From Bathynomus jamesi (taxonomy: Eukaryota; Arthropoda; Malacostraca; Isopoda; Cirolanidae): 64,000 nt of DNA. A program made the translations under genes and the position numbers. The notes under the pieces were generated by a model. The model saw only the letters and a list, made by a program, of their open reading frames with translations. It searched no databases and was not told the DNA's origin. Below are positions 1-10,520 of the stretch, one piece after another. The DNA is taken from positions 1 to 64,000 of the forward strand of contig JAJOZX010005786.1 in assembly GCA_023014485.1 (NCBI GenBank), read 5' to 3'. Positions within the stretch are counted from its first letter, which is position 1. Each line of letters starts with the position of its first letter.

Positions 1-3
1 CCC

Positions 4-469
4 TCATATGCCGTTGTTTGCACGTTGTGTATAAATAACGAACAGCCATGCATTGATATGCGACTGGTGTGGAAGAATACATCTGATATAAAGTTCTGTC
101 CCTACCGAAGCCGCTCATCCTCGACAGAATGTTTGAATCGTCGATTCCGGAGCTGAAGAATATTAGACGCTCGTGTTACGGATATGATTTATTTTGACAC
201 GATTCTTGAATACGCATACACCGCTCTGCTCGACAGATTTATCGAATGTAGGAATGAAGGAGGCGAGAATGGTCTAGAGCTGGATGCATATTTAAAAGGT
301 TTAGATTCTTCGAAATATCCTGAACTTTAGTACAAAGCACTTGAGCGGTACAGGGCAGAGCTTGCCTACACTGTTCACCCTGAAGAGCTGTACCTCTATG
401 TAATGAGTAGCTGTCGTTACGACTTGGAAGATTATTTCAAATGCCGCTATGCAGAGTGAAGAAGAGTTC
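4..469 (+). pseudogene. Degenerate ORF of unknown family, frame interrupted twice
   Basis: One frame reads through this stretch with only two stops, TGA at 154-156 and TAG at 328-330. The ATG at 184 opens a 48-codon part that ends at the second stop, after which coding-like sequence continues to a TGA at 467-469. Translated residues are mixed and charged, with a CxxC near the start and YAYTALLDRFIE in the middle, unlike the low-complexity translation of nearby AT-rich DNA. The last codons overlap the start of the next ORF by about 20 bases in another frame, which is unusual for an animal nuclear gene and common in DNA viruses and Polinton-like elements. I do not recognise the family. The left end lies outside the window. 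Confidence 0.4.
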
Positions 470-808
470 ACGATTGAAAAGCTCGGGACGGTAAGAAAAA
501 ACCCTCGATTGGAAAGGAGTTTTTATAAACTTGTATTTAATAATGATGTTGTGGTTAACGGTGACCTCTTTGTGCGTGCTTTTGAATGTATTCTAGCCGT
601 GTTTAAAGATAACTTGCCCACCGAATGTACAGTGGGCACAAAAATAGTATTGAACTATATGAAAGCCATTTATTTCGAGTATAGGCATCCGTATAACTTA
701 AACGGTGAAGTATTGCTTGGTCGGTTTTACCGTGTAGTGCAAAGTAATAAAGATGTGAATGTAAACTCGATTACGTGTGAGTTTAGCGTTTTGCACCGTA
801 GAACATAG
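449..808 (+). CDS. Uncharacterised 119-residue ORF
   Basis: An uninterrupted 119-codon frame starts at an ATG inside the end of the preceding ORF and stops at TAG 806-808. The product is mixed alpha/beta-looking and charged, with no signal peptide, no transmembrane segment and no cysteine cluster. No family was recognised. The 3' end of the frame, from about 797, is also the beginning of a diverged AT-rich tandem repeat, so the stop region was copied into satellite-like DNA. Overlap with the previous frame suggests both came from one compact genome, for example an integrated DNA virus or Polinton. That is inference only, and a chance ORF is not excluded. Confidence 0.35.
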   Translation: MQSEEEFTIEKLGTVRKNPRLERSFYKLVFNNDVVVNGDLFVRAFECILAVFKDNLPTECTVGTKIVLNYMKAIYFEYRHPYNLNGEVLLGRFYRVVQSNKDVNVNSITCEFSVLHRRT

Positions 809-839
809 AGTATTTTGATGTATATTATTTATTAATGTG

Positions 840-880
<41 letters not shown>

Positions 881-1320
881 CTGTACTAATATGCAGTTGA
901 TTATACGTTTCGTATATTATTATTTTCAATATATTTCATTATTTAATATAACCCGTAGAACATAAAGTATTTTGATGTATATTTATTTATTTAATTGTGT
1001 GTATATATATATTTCCTGTACTAATATGAAATTGATTATCCGTTTCGTATATTATTATTTTCAATATATTTAATTATTCTATATAACTCTGTATATATAT
1101 ATTTTCCTGTATTAATATATTGATGGTTATACGTTTTGTATATTATTGATTATATATTTTTCGTTCGTATTTCTTATGCTATTATTATTTTTTAATCATA
1201 TATATTCCATTGTATATTTGTTATATATTCATCGTTCGTATGCTATTATTATTTTTGATCATATATATTCCATTGTATATTTATTTCTTATATATTTCCA
1301 TTAATTCGTCTAAATAAACA
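797..1320. repeat. AT-rich imperfect tandem repeat with (TA)n
   Basis: The phrase GTAGAACATARAGTATTTTG begins at 797 and again at 953. After each there is a TA-rich stretch, then TACTAATATGMARTTGATTA and TTCGTATATTATTATTTTC. A third, more diverged unit follows from about 1088, and a shorter unit with ATTCCATTGTATATTTG repeats around 1208 and 1268. The (TA)n run at 841-878 lies inside the first unit. Units are roughly 135-155 bp. Confidence 0.7.
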
Positions 1321-1410
1321 GAATGATGTAATGGTGTTTTATTTAATTCTTTTGGTTGTACACGGCATTTAATTATACCAATTGGCTCGCTTCTAAAACG
1401 GAATTCTAAA

Positions 1411-1710
1411 CCAGAATATATGATTAATTAAATATATAGCGCTATCTGGCAACTCAACGTGTACACCTGATCAAGCCATTTACGCCTTCTAAGCCAACTG
1501 CTGTTTAATCAGAATATGTGCTTTAGTTAAATAAATAGCGCAATCTGGCGACTCAACTGTACACCTGAACAAGCCATTTACGCCTTCTAAGTCAACTGGC
1601 GGTTAAGCCAGAATATATGCGTTAATTAAATAAATAGCCAATCTGGCAGCTCAGCCAGATAATCCAACTGGCTGATTAGGAACATATTAAGACAACGGCC
1701 GCTCGGCTGA
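1411..1710. repeat. Minisatellite, about three 98-99 bp units
   Basis: CAGAATAT recurs at 1412, 1510 and 1609, each followed by TTAATTAAATAWATAGC, then CTGGC..CTCA, a CACCTGA box and AAGCCATTTACGCCTTCTAA. Spacing is 98 and 99 bp. The last unit decays after about 1650 into AT-rich sequence with short inverted pieces around 1685-1725. No gene is visible here. Confidence 0.75.
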
Positions 1711-1754
1711 AGTCTTAATATGCGCTTGGCTCCTGCCAGGCGAACACCTCTCCT

Positions 1755-1985
1755 CCTCTCTCTCTCTCTCTCTCCTTGTCTCTCTTTCTCTTGGGGGATA
1801 ACTCCCCTCCAAGTTGCAAAACCCCTTGTTGCTCTTGCAATATTCCCCTCTCCCCCTTTGTTGCATAACACCTTGCAACATTCCCCTCTTCCACTTTGGT
1901 GCATAACATCTTGCAATATCCCCTTCCCCCTTTGTTGCATACCATCTTGCAACGTTTCCTTTCCAACATTGATCAACATTTGCAA
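1755..1985. repeat. (CT)n run followed by a ~45-bp pyrimidine-rich tandem repeat
   Basis: After a CT microsatellite near 1755-1775, the phrase TTGCATAACACCTTGCAA with flanking CCCCTCTCCCCC recurs about four times to 1985. Its reverse complement, with GGGGGAGGGG and TATGCAACAAA, appears at 8371-8540, so one GC-rich repeat family is present in both orientations. Apparent ORFs here are repeat translation, not genes. Confidence 0.65.
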
Positions 1986-2039
1986 TTGTAATGCACTCTC
2001 TCCTTTTGCTCCCATACTACTGGTTTCATGCCTAGATCT

Positions 2040-2385
2040 TTTGTCATGTGATCTCTTATTGTAGACATGGGGACTACACGTTCTTGTGATCGTTTCCGAA
2101 GTGATTTTTTCGGTGAATGAGCCACCGATGCAATTACACCTTCACATTGTTCTGCTCGCGTTGTTGGTCTTCAAAACTATAGACTGTCCTTGATGGAGCC
2201 AGTTTCAAACAGCTTTTTCTGCCAGCGTAATACCGTCTTGTTTGGTGGTGCAGCCTTACTGGATCTTGGGTTGAAATCATTCTGGATATCATGCATCGTT
2301 TTGCCAGTATGTGACCTTTCATGAGCCCATATGCTTCATCACTATCTATCCTTTCCTCCAGAGTGTAAGTGGACTGGTCTGCCAT
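2040..2385 (-). pseudogene. mariner-like transposase, N-terminal fragment
   Basis: Reading right to left, an ATG at 2385 opens a frame starting MADQSTYTLEERI, the style of the N-terminal helix-turn-helix of mariner-type transposases. The similarity shifts frame within about 50 residues, where the expected KLxETGS-like linker appears out of phase. Further on, near 2110-2040, another frame has SPKKSLRKRSQE, the second HTH region of this family. No DDE/D catalytic block follows, so only the DNA-binding part survives. A matching terminal-repeat-like sequence lies upstream at 2491-2520. The family call rests on recall of motifs and the fragment is clearly dead. Confidence 0.55.
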
Positions 2386-2490
2386 TGTTCACACAACTCT
2401 AACACCTAGAAAAAAATGTCAATGAATCACATATAAATTCAATTAATCACAGAAAAATAAAATTGGTGTTACAATATGTACATTTTGTAG

Positions 2491-2520
2491 GGGATGACAG
2501 AACTTTTCGAACAACTGTAG
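2491..2520 (-). repeat. Probable terminal inverted repeat of the 2.0-2.4 kb mariner
   Basis: On the minus strand the sequence reads CAGTTGTTCGAAAAGTTCTG, bounded by TA at its outer end. This is the usual form of a mariner terminal repeat and sits about 110 bp upstream of the transposase start on the same strand. The partner end was not found. Confidence 0.4.
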
Positions 2521-3157
2521 TGTAGAAGAGCAACTGGAATGGTATCGCATTTTCGCTCGAAAAATTTTGATAATTTCTTTTGTTAAATTTTTGGAGGGTT
2601 TGTTTTTTGCTAATTAATCTGACTTCTTAAATTTGTTTTAATTTTAAATTTTTTGAATGATTATATGCTATTTTTTATTTATTATTTTTTTTTTTATAAA
2701 AAATAAGTTCACAAAGAAACATTAAATGAAAAACACTTTCGGAATTTTATCCGCATTTTCATTTCTTTGAAATTAATTTATTTTATTGATAAAAATCCAA
2801 AAGACATTCATGGTGAAATTTATATAGAAACGTTTGAAGTAAATGTAAATAATTAGACGTTTGGTAATAAAAAAGAAAGTCTTTTTTTAAATAGCCTTAA
2901 AACTAAAAAGAAACGTAAAAAATTTCTTAATCTAAATTGGTCTGCATTTTTTCATATATGTAAAAAATTTAATTACTCGCATAACTTTTAAAAAAATAAA
3001 TCTCCAAAACTTTTCAAATGACGTTATTAAAAATAATTAATCTGGAAAGAACGAAGAAGGCTTAGGAGTTATCGACATGATAAGGATTTTGGAAATAAGG
3101 ATTGTAAGAGTTAGAAGAACTGTTTAGTTTTCTCGCTCTGGGATAGTCTCTTTTGTA
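2521..3157. other. AT-rich stretch without recognised feature
   Basis: A-rich and T-rich sequence with no ORF of note, no recognised transposon motif and no clear repeat. Confidence 0.5.
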
Positions 3158-3165
3158 AAGATCTG

Positions 3166-3368
3166 GGATCACCTGAAGATCAGGGCCTCCAGCCTTCTTT
3201 AGTTAGCTTTATAAGGCTAACTAACGAAAATATCACGACCTAACCTAATCAATCGTCAAGGGCGTACAGTTGACTTAACGATTGGTTAGGTTAGGTCGTG
3301 ATATTTTCGTTAGTTAGCCTTATAAGGCTAACTAAAGAAGGCTGGGGGCCCTGATCTTCAGGTGGTCC
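3166..3368. mobile_element. Palindromic MITE (8-bp duplication), copy 1
   Basis: About 100 bp from GGATCACCTGAAGATCAGGG onward is repeated in reverse complement, ending in TCTTCAGGTGGTCC at 3368. The element is bounded on both sides by AAGATCTG (3158-3165 and 3369-3376), an 8-bp target duplication. The arms carry the core GTTAGTTAGCCTTATAAGGC and CGATTGGTTAGGTTAGGTCG that recurs in four other palindromes in this window. It has no coding capacity, so it must have been moved by a transposase encoded elsewhere. Confidence 0.85.
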
Positions 3369-3376
3369 AAGATCTG

Positions 3377-4005
3377 TTTTAACTTTTAGTTTGATGCTAA
3401 TCTAACTATGCTGCAGGATAGGTTATATTTCACAATAAGACTGAACCTGACTTAAGCAAAAACCAACATAATTTAAACTAAGTAGACTTAACCACGTATA
3501 TATATTATTCACACCATCCTAGGCTTAAGCTAAAAGCGACATTAGAGGTGTCCACAATAGGAGAAAATGAAAATGACAATATGCATACTGGACGGTTTCT
3601 GAGTGTGAGTATGAGGAATACGAAAAGATTTAAAATTAAACGTTAAGCAAGACATGACTTCATCTTTTACAACGAAGATAGAATGTATAAAGAAAATTAA
3701 TATTGCAGAATTTAACACGATTACCTTATTAAGCTAAATCTAAAAAAAAATGATTAAGTAATTTAAAAAGAAATAATTCATCAATTATTCAGCAAAAATA
3801 AAATAGAAAGAAACTCAAAAATTTATCCGAACTTGCTTTTCATATACAGACAGCGTTCGAGTTTGGACTCATATGGAAAAATGAATATAAGAATATATGA
3901 ATGTGGTGTGTGTGTGTGTGTGTGAAGTGGTAACATCATGATTATTGTATATTTTACCAATATTGCAGGGAAAGGTCAGTAGGCTTATAGTGTTGCATTG
4001 TTATA

Positions 4006-4037
<32 letters not shown>
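3377..4037. other. Non-coding stretch with GT and TA microsatellites
   Basis: No ORF or recognised transposon. A (GT)n run lies near 3903-3924 and a (TA)n run from about 4000 to the mariner insertion at 4038. Confidence 0.5.
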
Positions 4038-4750
4038 CAGGGTGGGCCGTAAGTTTCCATACATAGGAAAAATTAAACGTTTGTTTTTATGTTACTGATG
4101 AAGCAAATTTTTACGTCAATGGAGAGGTTAATCGGCAAAACATACGTTATTGGAGTAATGCTAACCCTAACTGGCTGAGTCCGACGAAGATGCAAGGTGC
4201 CGGTAAAGTGATGGTGTGGGCCGGGATATGGGGTGACAGAATTATTGGACCAATTTTTTTCAGTGGAAATCTTAATGCCGAAAGGTATCTTAAACATGTT
4301 GCAAGAAGAGATTTTCCCATCCCTGCTAACGAGGAAGGAAACTTCCCAGTTTACTTCAGCAAGATGGAGCTCCACCTCATTATGGTCTTCACGTGCGTCG
4401 GTATTTGGATCAGCAGTTTCCGGATGCTTGGATTGGTCGGCGTGGTCCTGTGGAGTGTCCTCCCAGATCCCCAGATCTCACCCCCCTTGATTTCTATCTT
4501 TGGGGCACTTGAAGGCCATGTGTATCAGGAAAAGATACGAGACATAAATCATCTAAAGGAACGTATCACCAACGCCATTACAAGCATAACGTCAACTGTG
4601 CTAATGCGTGTTCATCAACAGTGGGGAACACGTATTGAAATGTGTTTTCAAAACAATGGCAACCATGTAGAGCATATTATATAAATAAAAATGGTTGTCC
4701 ATAAAAAAATGTTTATTTTTCCTATGTATGGAAACTTACGGCCCACCCTG
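4038..4750 (+). mobile_element. Internally deleted mariner element
   Basis: Perfect terminal inverted repeats start CAGGGTGGGCCGTAAGTTTC at 4038 and end with the reverse complement at 4750, bounded by TA on both sides as in all Tc1/mariner insertions. At 713 bp the element is about half the usual 1.3 kb. It sits inside a (TA)n tract, so the exact TA duplication cannot be assigned. Confidence 0.9.
4088..4684 (+). pseudogene. mariner transposase, C-terminal two-thirds, frameshifted
   Basis: The frame enters at the first catalytic block (TDEANFYVNGEVNRQNIRYW), continues through GAGKVMVWAGIWG, and shifts around 4310-4330. The next expected block (QQDGAPPHYGLHVRRYLD) and PPRSPDLTPLDFYLWG are readable only in other frames. 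The last 60 codons to the TAA after 4681 are back in the first frame. Catalytic D positions are therefore all present in the DNA but not in one frame. The N-terminal helix-turn-helix region is absent because the left terminal repeat is only about 45 bp upstream of the first catalytic motif. Confidence 0.8.
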
Positions 4751-4844
4751 TATATATATATATATATTATATAATATATATATATATACCTCGTTAACCT
4801 CATTCATGTTCCGTATGTTCATTTTTAGTTTTTAATTAATAGTA

Positions 4845-6018
4845 CGTTCCATTTGTCCGGACCTGCAGCTGAATGTGATTTCATTTGGCCTATAGCTCTC
4901 GGTACATCTTCTGGGGTAAAATCAAAGTCTGTTATACATTCTCCTTGCAATTTCTTCGAAGAATGCATCTATGTCAGGTATTGCTTTGTTACTTTTTGGG
5001 GTACTGAAGACCGATTCATACTGTGCTCTCAATGTTTCAGATATTTCTTTCAGATCGTCTGTTAGTTCATTATTTCCTTTCCTTAAGGGCTCGATACTAG
5101 TGCGCGTTTTTGTTTTCCTTTTCGCATAGCTGTAGATGTATTTTGGATTTTCTTTTATTGCTTCTTCCGCCTTTTCCTCTTCCCTCCCTCTATGGTCCTT
5201 TATTTCTCTATCGATACTCTCCAGTTTTTCTTGTATTACTTTCCTGGCATTGCTCTCTCCGCAATTAGATAACTTCGTCGCTACTCTCCTTCTTTTGCGG
5301 AATATTCTTTTCTTTTGCCTCTCCAGCCAGTTCCTCTTTCCTTTTGGCTGTGCTTTCGGAGCATATTATTCTATGATTTTCAGCGTCTTTTCTTCCAAGT
5401 TTGTTAGCATTTCCTCCGTTGTTTTATTCTGTAAGACTGTTCTCCACTCTATTTGGGCCATGTGTGATCTGATTCCTTTCCAATTTATGGCCTTGGAGTT
5501 TAAGTTAAAAGCCCCCAAATTTCCTTCTTCCTTCCGTATGTGTATTGTCTTTTAATGTTAACGCCATATTTGTTGATAATTCGATTATGTTGTAGTTTGA
5601 GATAATAGTTGGGGTTATTTTTATATCGGCAATCAAGTTCATGTTATTCGTGAATATCAGATCTAGGCAGTCATTTTTCCTGTATTTTCTTTTATCTCCA
5701 GTGTCAGCATAAACTTGTTTGTGAGAGCCATCAGCATTTTTGCTTGCTCCTGGTCTTATCTTATGCCCCCTTATCTTGCTGTATAAATATATTTCTATCC
5801 ACCTTTTTGTATTTTATAAATGGGAAATTAAAATCGCCGCAGAGTATTATATTAGGGGATGGAGAGTTTACGGACTTTATTAGGGTTCTGATATCATTAA
5901 TGGCATTTGAAAATTTTTCATTTGGAGAGTTTGGAGGCCAAGAGATGACTATCAGTACCACGTTTAGTTTCTCGATTTTCAATGCAAGGGTTTCCACGAA
6001 GCTGTTGGATATATGAGG
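4845..6018 (-). pseudogene. Non-LTR retrotransposon (CR1/jockey-like) ORF2 fragment
   Basis: On the minus strand the end of an apurinic-endonuclease-type domain is seen at 6010-5760, with VVLIVISWPPNSPNEKF and the CGDFNFP metal-binding motif. It continues with LDLIFTNNMNLI near 5640, a long charged linker (about 5550-4950), and the first block of reverse transcriptase near 4870 (DFTPEDVPRAI, then SAAGPDK). At least three frameshifts separate these pieces. The catalytic reverse transcriptase core is missing past about 4845, and the endonuclease N-terminus was cut off by the mariner that begins after the TA at 6019. A LINE with similar domain order is seen at 53930-56757. Confidence 0.75.
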
Positions 6019-6020
6019 TA

Positions 6021-6730
6021 ATTCAACAAGTGTCCGCACTTTATATTTTCACAATTTTATTTTCACATCTGATAGATTATGAACACATCACTTCTCAACA
6101 TAGTCTCCCTGTTTCTCAATACACTTAGTCCAGCGATCTACAAGCTTCCTAATGCCATCATAAAAGAATGTTTTTAGCTGTGTGCGTAGCCAGTCATGCA
6201 CCGCCTCCTTCAGGTCATCATCGCCTTGGAATCGCTGACCTCTCAAAGCCTTTCAGTGGTCCAAACAGGCAAAAATCCGAAGGTGCCAGGCTGGATGGTC
6301 GAGAACTTTAAATGTAAGTTCTTGAAGGCATTTTCTAGTCTGTGCAGCGGTATGAGGGCACGCATTGTTGTGTAATAGAATAACACCTTCCGACAATCTC
6401 CCTCTCCGTTTTGTGCGAATTGCTTGCTTTAACTTATTCCGAAGCATGTCAGAATACGATGCACTTGTTACTGTAGTTCCACGCTCTAGATAATGTTCAA
6501 GCATAGGGCCTCGTGTATCCCAAAACAGTGTCAGCATAACTTTACCTGCTGACTGCTGCGCTTTGAACTTCCTTGCAACGGGAAATGTTGGATGCTTCCA
6601 TTACATTCTCTGTCGTTTGCTTTCTGGTTCATAGTGATGGATCCAGGTTTTATCTCCAGTGATAATGCGCTCCAAAAAGGTTTCACCTTCATTATGATAC
6701 CGCGCCAAAAGACGAGAGCAGACGCCCATA
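6021..6730 (-). pseudogene. mariner copy, minus half of a head-to-head pair
   Basis: Reading from 6730 to 6021, the sequence passes through a helix-turn-helix tail, GDKTWIHHYEPESK, GKVMLTLFWDTRGP, HNNACPHTA (second catalytic block, D changed to N) and a frameshifted third block, ending at its 3' terminal repeat AATTCAACAAGTGTCCGCAC next to TA at 6019-6020. Frameshifts and a stop after SKRQRM break the frame. The 5' end is replaced by the plus-strand copy at 6731. Confidence 0.8.
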
Positions 6731-7306
6731 CCTGGATCCATCACTATGAACCAGAAAGCAAACGACATAGCATGCAATGGAAGCATCCAACATCTCCCGT
6801 TGCAAGGAAGTTCAAAGCGCAGCCGTCACCAGGTAAAGTTATGCTAACACTTTTTTGGGATAAACGAAGCCCTATCCTTGAACATCATCTAGATCGTGGA
6901 ACTACAGTAACAAGTGCATCGTATTCTGACATGCTTCGGAATGAGTTAAAGCGAGCAATTCGCACAAAACGGAGAGGAAGATTGTCGGAAGGTGTTATTC
7001 TGTTACACGACAATGCGCGCCCTCATACCGCTGGACAGACTAGAAAATGCCTTCAAGAACTTAAATTTAAAGTTCTCGACCATCCAGCCTACAGTCCAGA
7101 CCTGGCACCTTCGGAGTTTTACCTGTTTGGACCACTAAAAGACGCTTTAATAGGTCAGCGATTCCAAGGCGATGATGACCTGAAGGAGGCGGTGCATGAC
7201 AGGCTACGCACACAGCCAAAAACATTCTTTTGTGATGGCATTAGGAAGCTTGTAGATCGCTGGACTAAGTGTATTGAGAAACAAGGAGACTCTGTTGAAA
7301 ATTCCT
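6731..7306 (+). pseudogene. mariner copy, plus half of a head-to-head pair
   Basis: Starting abruptly at TWIHHYEPESK just after the first catalytic D, one long frame runs through FWDKRSPILEHHLDRGTTV, HDNARPHTAGQ and YSPDLAPSEFYLFGPLKDAL, that is the second and third Asp of a D,D34D mariner. It ends in IRKLVDRWTKCIEKQGD. The 3' terminal repeat present on the minus copy is missing; the frame runs into another transposon at about 7307. The two halves are close relatives, so this may be one element rearranged or one mariner inserted near another followed by deletion. Confidence 0.8.
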
Positions 7307-7909
7307 TCACGAAAAAAGTCTAGTGGTGTGAGGTCTGGTGAACGCGGAGGGTATTCTACGAAACCCCTTCGTCCAATCCACATCCACATCGTGCCAAGTA
7401 CCACTCGCAATACTCCACTCTTCGGTCCGGATCATCTTCATTAATAGCATGGACTAATCTTGGAATGTAACTTTTCCATTGACAGCGCTTCAAAATGCGT
7501 TGGACAGACGATTCTGAAATTCCTACCTCACGACTCGCTTGCCGCACAGATTTTCTTGGACTTTGGTGATACGTTTCCAGTACTCTTTCTTGCTTTGTGG
7601 GCTTGTCGATGTCCGTGGTCTTCCGGAACGCTTTTGTGGACATTCTGAACAGTTCCATCGGCTTCAAACTTATCTCTAATTCGAGTGATGTTAAGTCGCG
7701 TTGGTGATCTGTTTGAAACTCCCTCCTAAACTGTCTTTGCACTTCAACTGCGTTTTCACACTTCCAGTAGCATTTTAGAATGAATTTCCTTTGTTCAAAG
7801 CTTAGTCTGACTGCCATTATTAATTCTAATGGGTTTAACTTGGAAAGAAAGAAACATCAATTGAGCTATCAGCTGTTAAAGTGTGTATACATTTTTTTGG
7901 GACGCCCTG
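7307..7909 (-). pseudogene. Second mariner-type transposon, N-terminal part with 5' terminal repeat
   Basis: The terminal repeat CAGGGCGTCCCAAAAAAATG ends at 7909 next to TA, and the transposase starts at ATG 7817 with [20 protein letters not shown], followed by the second HTH ([20 protein letters not shown]) and [17 protein letters not shown]. It then jumps to YPPRSPDLTPLDFF near 7330, so the middle with two catalytic residues has been deleted, and it is cut at 7307 by the junction with the mariner pair. One frameshift lies near 7690. Confidence 0.75.
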
Positions 7910-7917
7910 TATATATA

Positions 7918-8362
7918 CTGAGCGGCAGAAAAATCGGCCCACTTGGAATATCGCGAAAAGCAAAAAAGCGGGCAAGCTTTTGTTCGTAAAAGTTTTAAAA
8001 TTCGAAAATATAGTCTATGAGGCAACCAAATAACCAGTAAAACAACGTCAGCTCCGAACACATTAGCTGTAGCGAGTTTCGACTTCTTTTAAGAATTCGA
8101 CAGTCTGACATTCAGTTGCTCTTAGACTGCTAGTGCCACTTTTTGCTTCCACTAGTGGGAGTAGGCATTTGCTTTTAGTAACAGATAGAATTCTAATTCT
8201 TTTGGGTTCCTGAATTGGACATTTAAAATGGATTTGAGTGCCGATGCCGCTAGGAATTCCAAGAACAACAGTTCAACGTGTCTACCAACGTCGTTATGTG
8301 GAGACAGGAGAGTACACCCGAAGACCAGGATCTGGAAGATCGCGCTGCACATCAGTAGTATG
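7918..8362 (+). pseudogene. Tc1-like element, 5' fragment
   Basis: CTGAGCGGCAGAAAAATCGG follows TA at 7916-7917 and has the form of a Tc1 terminal repeat. About 320 bp further, the frame around 8242-8358 reads PRTTVQRVYQRRYVETGEY followed by RRPGSGRSR, the second half of the Tc1 paired-type DNA-binding domain with its GRPR-like hook. The element stops at about 8362 where GC-rich repeat DNA begins, so no catalytic domain remains. Confidence 0.7.
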
Positions 8363-8370
8363 ACCGTAAA

Positions 8371-8650
8371 ATGAGAGAGTGTAGGAATGTTGCAAATGTT
8401 GCTCAATGTTGCAAGGGGATATGCAACAAAGGGGGAGGGGGTATGCAATGGAAGAGGGAAGGGTTATGCAATGAAGGGGGAGGGGGTTATGCAACAAATC
8501 AATGCTGCAAAGGGGGAGGGATCTTCCGGGGGAAAAGTGAGGATGACCTCCCCCGAAAGGAGTAGCCTTAACCTAAGAGAGGGAGAGAAAGGAGAAGGAG
8601 AAAGGTCTTTGGGGGAGAAGGTGGGATGTCCTCACACCCCAAAGGGAAAC
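8371..8650. repeat. G-rich imperfect tandem repeat
   Basis: TATGCAACAAAGGGGGAGGG and variants recur about every 40 bp to 8520, followed by AGGGAGAGAAAGGAG-type sequence. The first part is the reverse complement of the repeat at 1800-1985. Overlapping ORFs of 60-100 codons across it are glycine/methionine-rich translation of the repeat and not genes. Confidence 0.65.
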
Positions 8651-8669
8651 CTAACCTAAGCCTTAACTT

Positions 8670-8674
<5 letters not shown>

Positions 8675-8714
<40 letters not shown>
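8675..8714. repeat. (GA)n microsatellite
   Basis: About twenty GA units, immediately left of the flank of the LTR element. Confidence 0.9.
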
Positions 8715-8720
<6 letters not shown>

Positions 8721-8751
8721 ATTCCACCGGAGCCCGTCGCATTATGTGCGT

Positions 8752-9300
8752 TGTAGATTTCTCTTCCTTCATTTATAATTCATTATTTACTTTACTCTCT
8801 ATTCATTTTCTCTATCTTTCATCATTCTCTTTACACTCGTTTCGCTGTACTTTATAAATACGGGGAGACATGACCGAGTTGAAGTCATTATAATTTGAAC
8901 CAGGCGAGGAGGACGGGGGGATTAATTATACACTTGATTAACACTTTACCAACTTTTATTTGTACCGAAACGCTTTTGATAAACGGGGTAATGCGAGGGG
9001 GTGGAATTAACGTTAACATTTTAGTCGGAGAGAGACACGAAATAATATTCTAAATTCACAACATCTTAACACCAAGAAAACACCTTCTTAAGCCCAAGGC
9101 CATCCGATGACTGCCTTTTTTTGGACATTTCTCTCTCGACCCGATTGGGCCGATTCTTAGTGTTGCCAACTTGAATTTTTATAAACAAATCATTATTTAA
9201 CGTAATTACATTTCTTATTAAATATTATTATCTTTATTAAACAACCATTATTAATTTCTTATAACCAAAACATTTTAATTCGTAATTAGACATTACTACA
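8752..9300. repeat. Left LTR
   Basis: Shares most of its length with 13385-13956, from TTCATTATTTAC through TTCGCTGTACTTTATAAATA (a TATA-like box near 8855), the CCATCCGATGACTGCC segment and the ending ATTAGACATTACTACA. Scattered substitutions and small indels separate the two LTRs, so the insertion is not recent. Confidence 0.8.
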
Positions 9301-10389
9301 TTCGCATCACCCCTTTGAAAATAAGTTTTACACTAGGAAACTTATTAATATCGTTTAACAAATTTATTTATTCAACAAATTTATTTATTTTGCAGTTTTT
9401 TTTCTTTAACAAGTTCACAGTTAGGATAGACAAGAAATAATTTGAATGACAAATTCCATACATTAGATATTTTGTATAATTTTATAAAAATCGAAAAAAA
9501 TCTAATTTTCACATTTGTATAAAAATAACATTTCACACTAATAATCAATTTACAATTTGTAACGCATCTGTTACGTGGAAAATAACGGATAATTTTCTTA
9601 ACGCTGGTTACACAAATTTCAAGTTCGCAATCTATTCCAGCGATTCCTCATCAAAGATCGCTTTACATTTGAAACAAATATTTATACAGTTACATAGTTA
9701 CTATCAGGGCAACATAGAAAAGACAAGAAAACTTTTACATAAAATACTGACCAGAGAGCACATACTATTTCACGAAATACAATCAAATATGGGCAATAAT
9801 CGCACCCTTTCACTTATAATTTCATTACATAATAATCAGTACAATAATGGCTGGACGTTGTTTAGATCACAATCCGCACAGTTGACAACGGACTTCTTCA
9901 ATTTTCAATCGCAGCTCTCCTGCTCACTTCGCTAGAATGCAAGGGGTTGCATCACCATGCAACAGGTCAGCACGCTTGAGGTTGGTTCCGCTCTCTCTCT
10001 AAATGGCGGAAAAAAAAAGACTTCCAATTCTAAGAGGATCAAGGGGGGGGAGATGTACTGAAAGTGGAACCACGCACCGGAATTGGACAGAATTTGCAAT
10101 TCTAGAAGTCGACGAAGAAACTCGCCTCTCTCATTTCGACTTTTGTCGGTGAACGCTGCTCTTCCTACGTCCAGCTGAAAGACTCTCTTACTGGCAATAA
10201 TCAAACGATCACTTCGCCGTAGGCTGTTTCACAACGAACCTACTCTATGTCTGTATGGAGAGTAAAGCCTTAGACACTCGTTCAAACTCTCGTGGTTTTC
10301 CTAACGAATGCTCAGGCATATATTTAGCGAAGCATCGAGCAGCGTGACCAGCGACTGCCCGAAAAATACCAGTAGACCATCTTCAACCG

Positions 10390-10520
10390 AAACTCTCCTA
10401 TGCCAAGTCCCTGCACATTCGGTTTCTCTTTCAATCTTCTCCCTCATCTCTTCTCGAAACTGTCCTGCGCCAAGTCCCTGCGAATTCGGTTTCTCTTCTC
10501 TTCTCTCTCATCTCTTCTCA
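10390..10520. repeat. Two-copy ~66-bp tandem repeat inside the LTR element
   Basis: GCCAAGTCCCTGC followed by ATTCGGTTTCTCTT and CTCATCTCTTCTC occurs twice in a row. It lies in the longest interior ORF, which argues against that ORF being conserved coding sequence. Confidence 0.6.

Noticed and set aside
1626..2064. Several ORFs of 60-130 codons on both strands
   Set aside because: They are translations of a tandem pyrimidine-rich repeat; all three frames are open and no motif is present.
8294..8659. Overlapping ORFs rich in Gly, Met and Lys
   Set aside because: Caused by the G-rich tandem repeat; frames on both strands are open.
9301..9325. Primer-binding site after the left LTR
   Set aside because: The sequence does not begin with TGG or show an obvious tRNA 3'-end complement.
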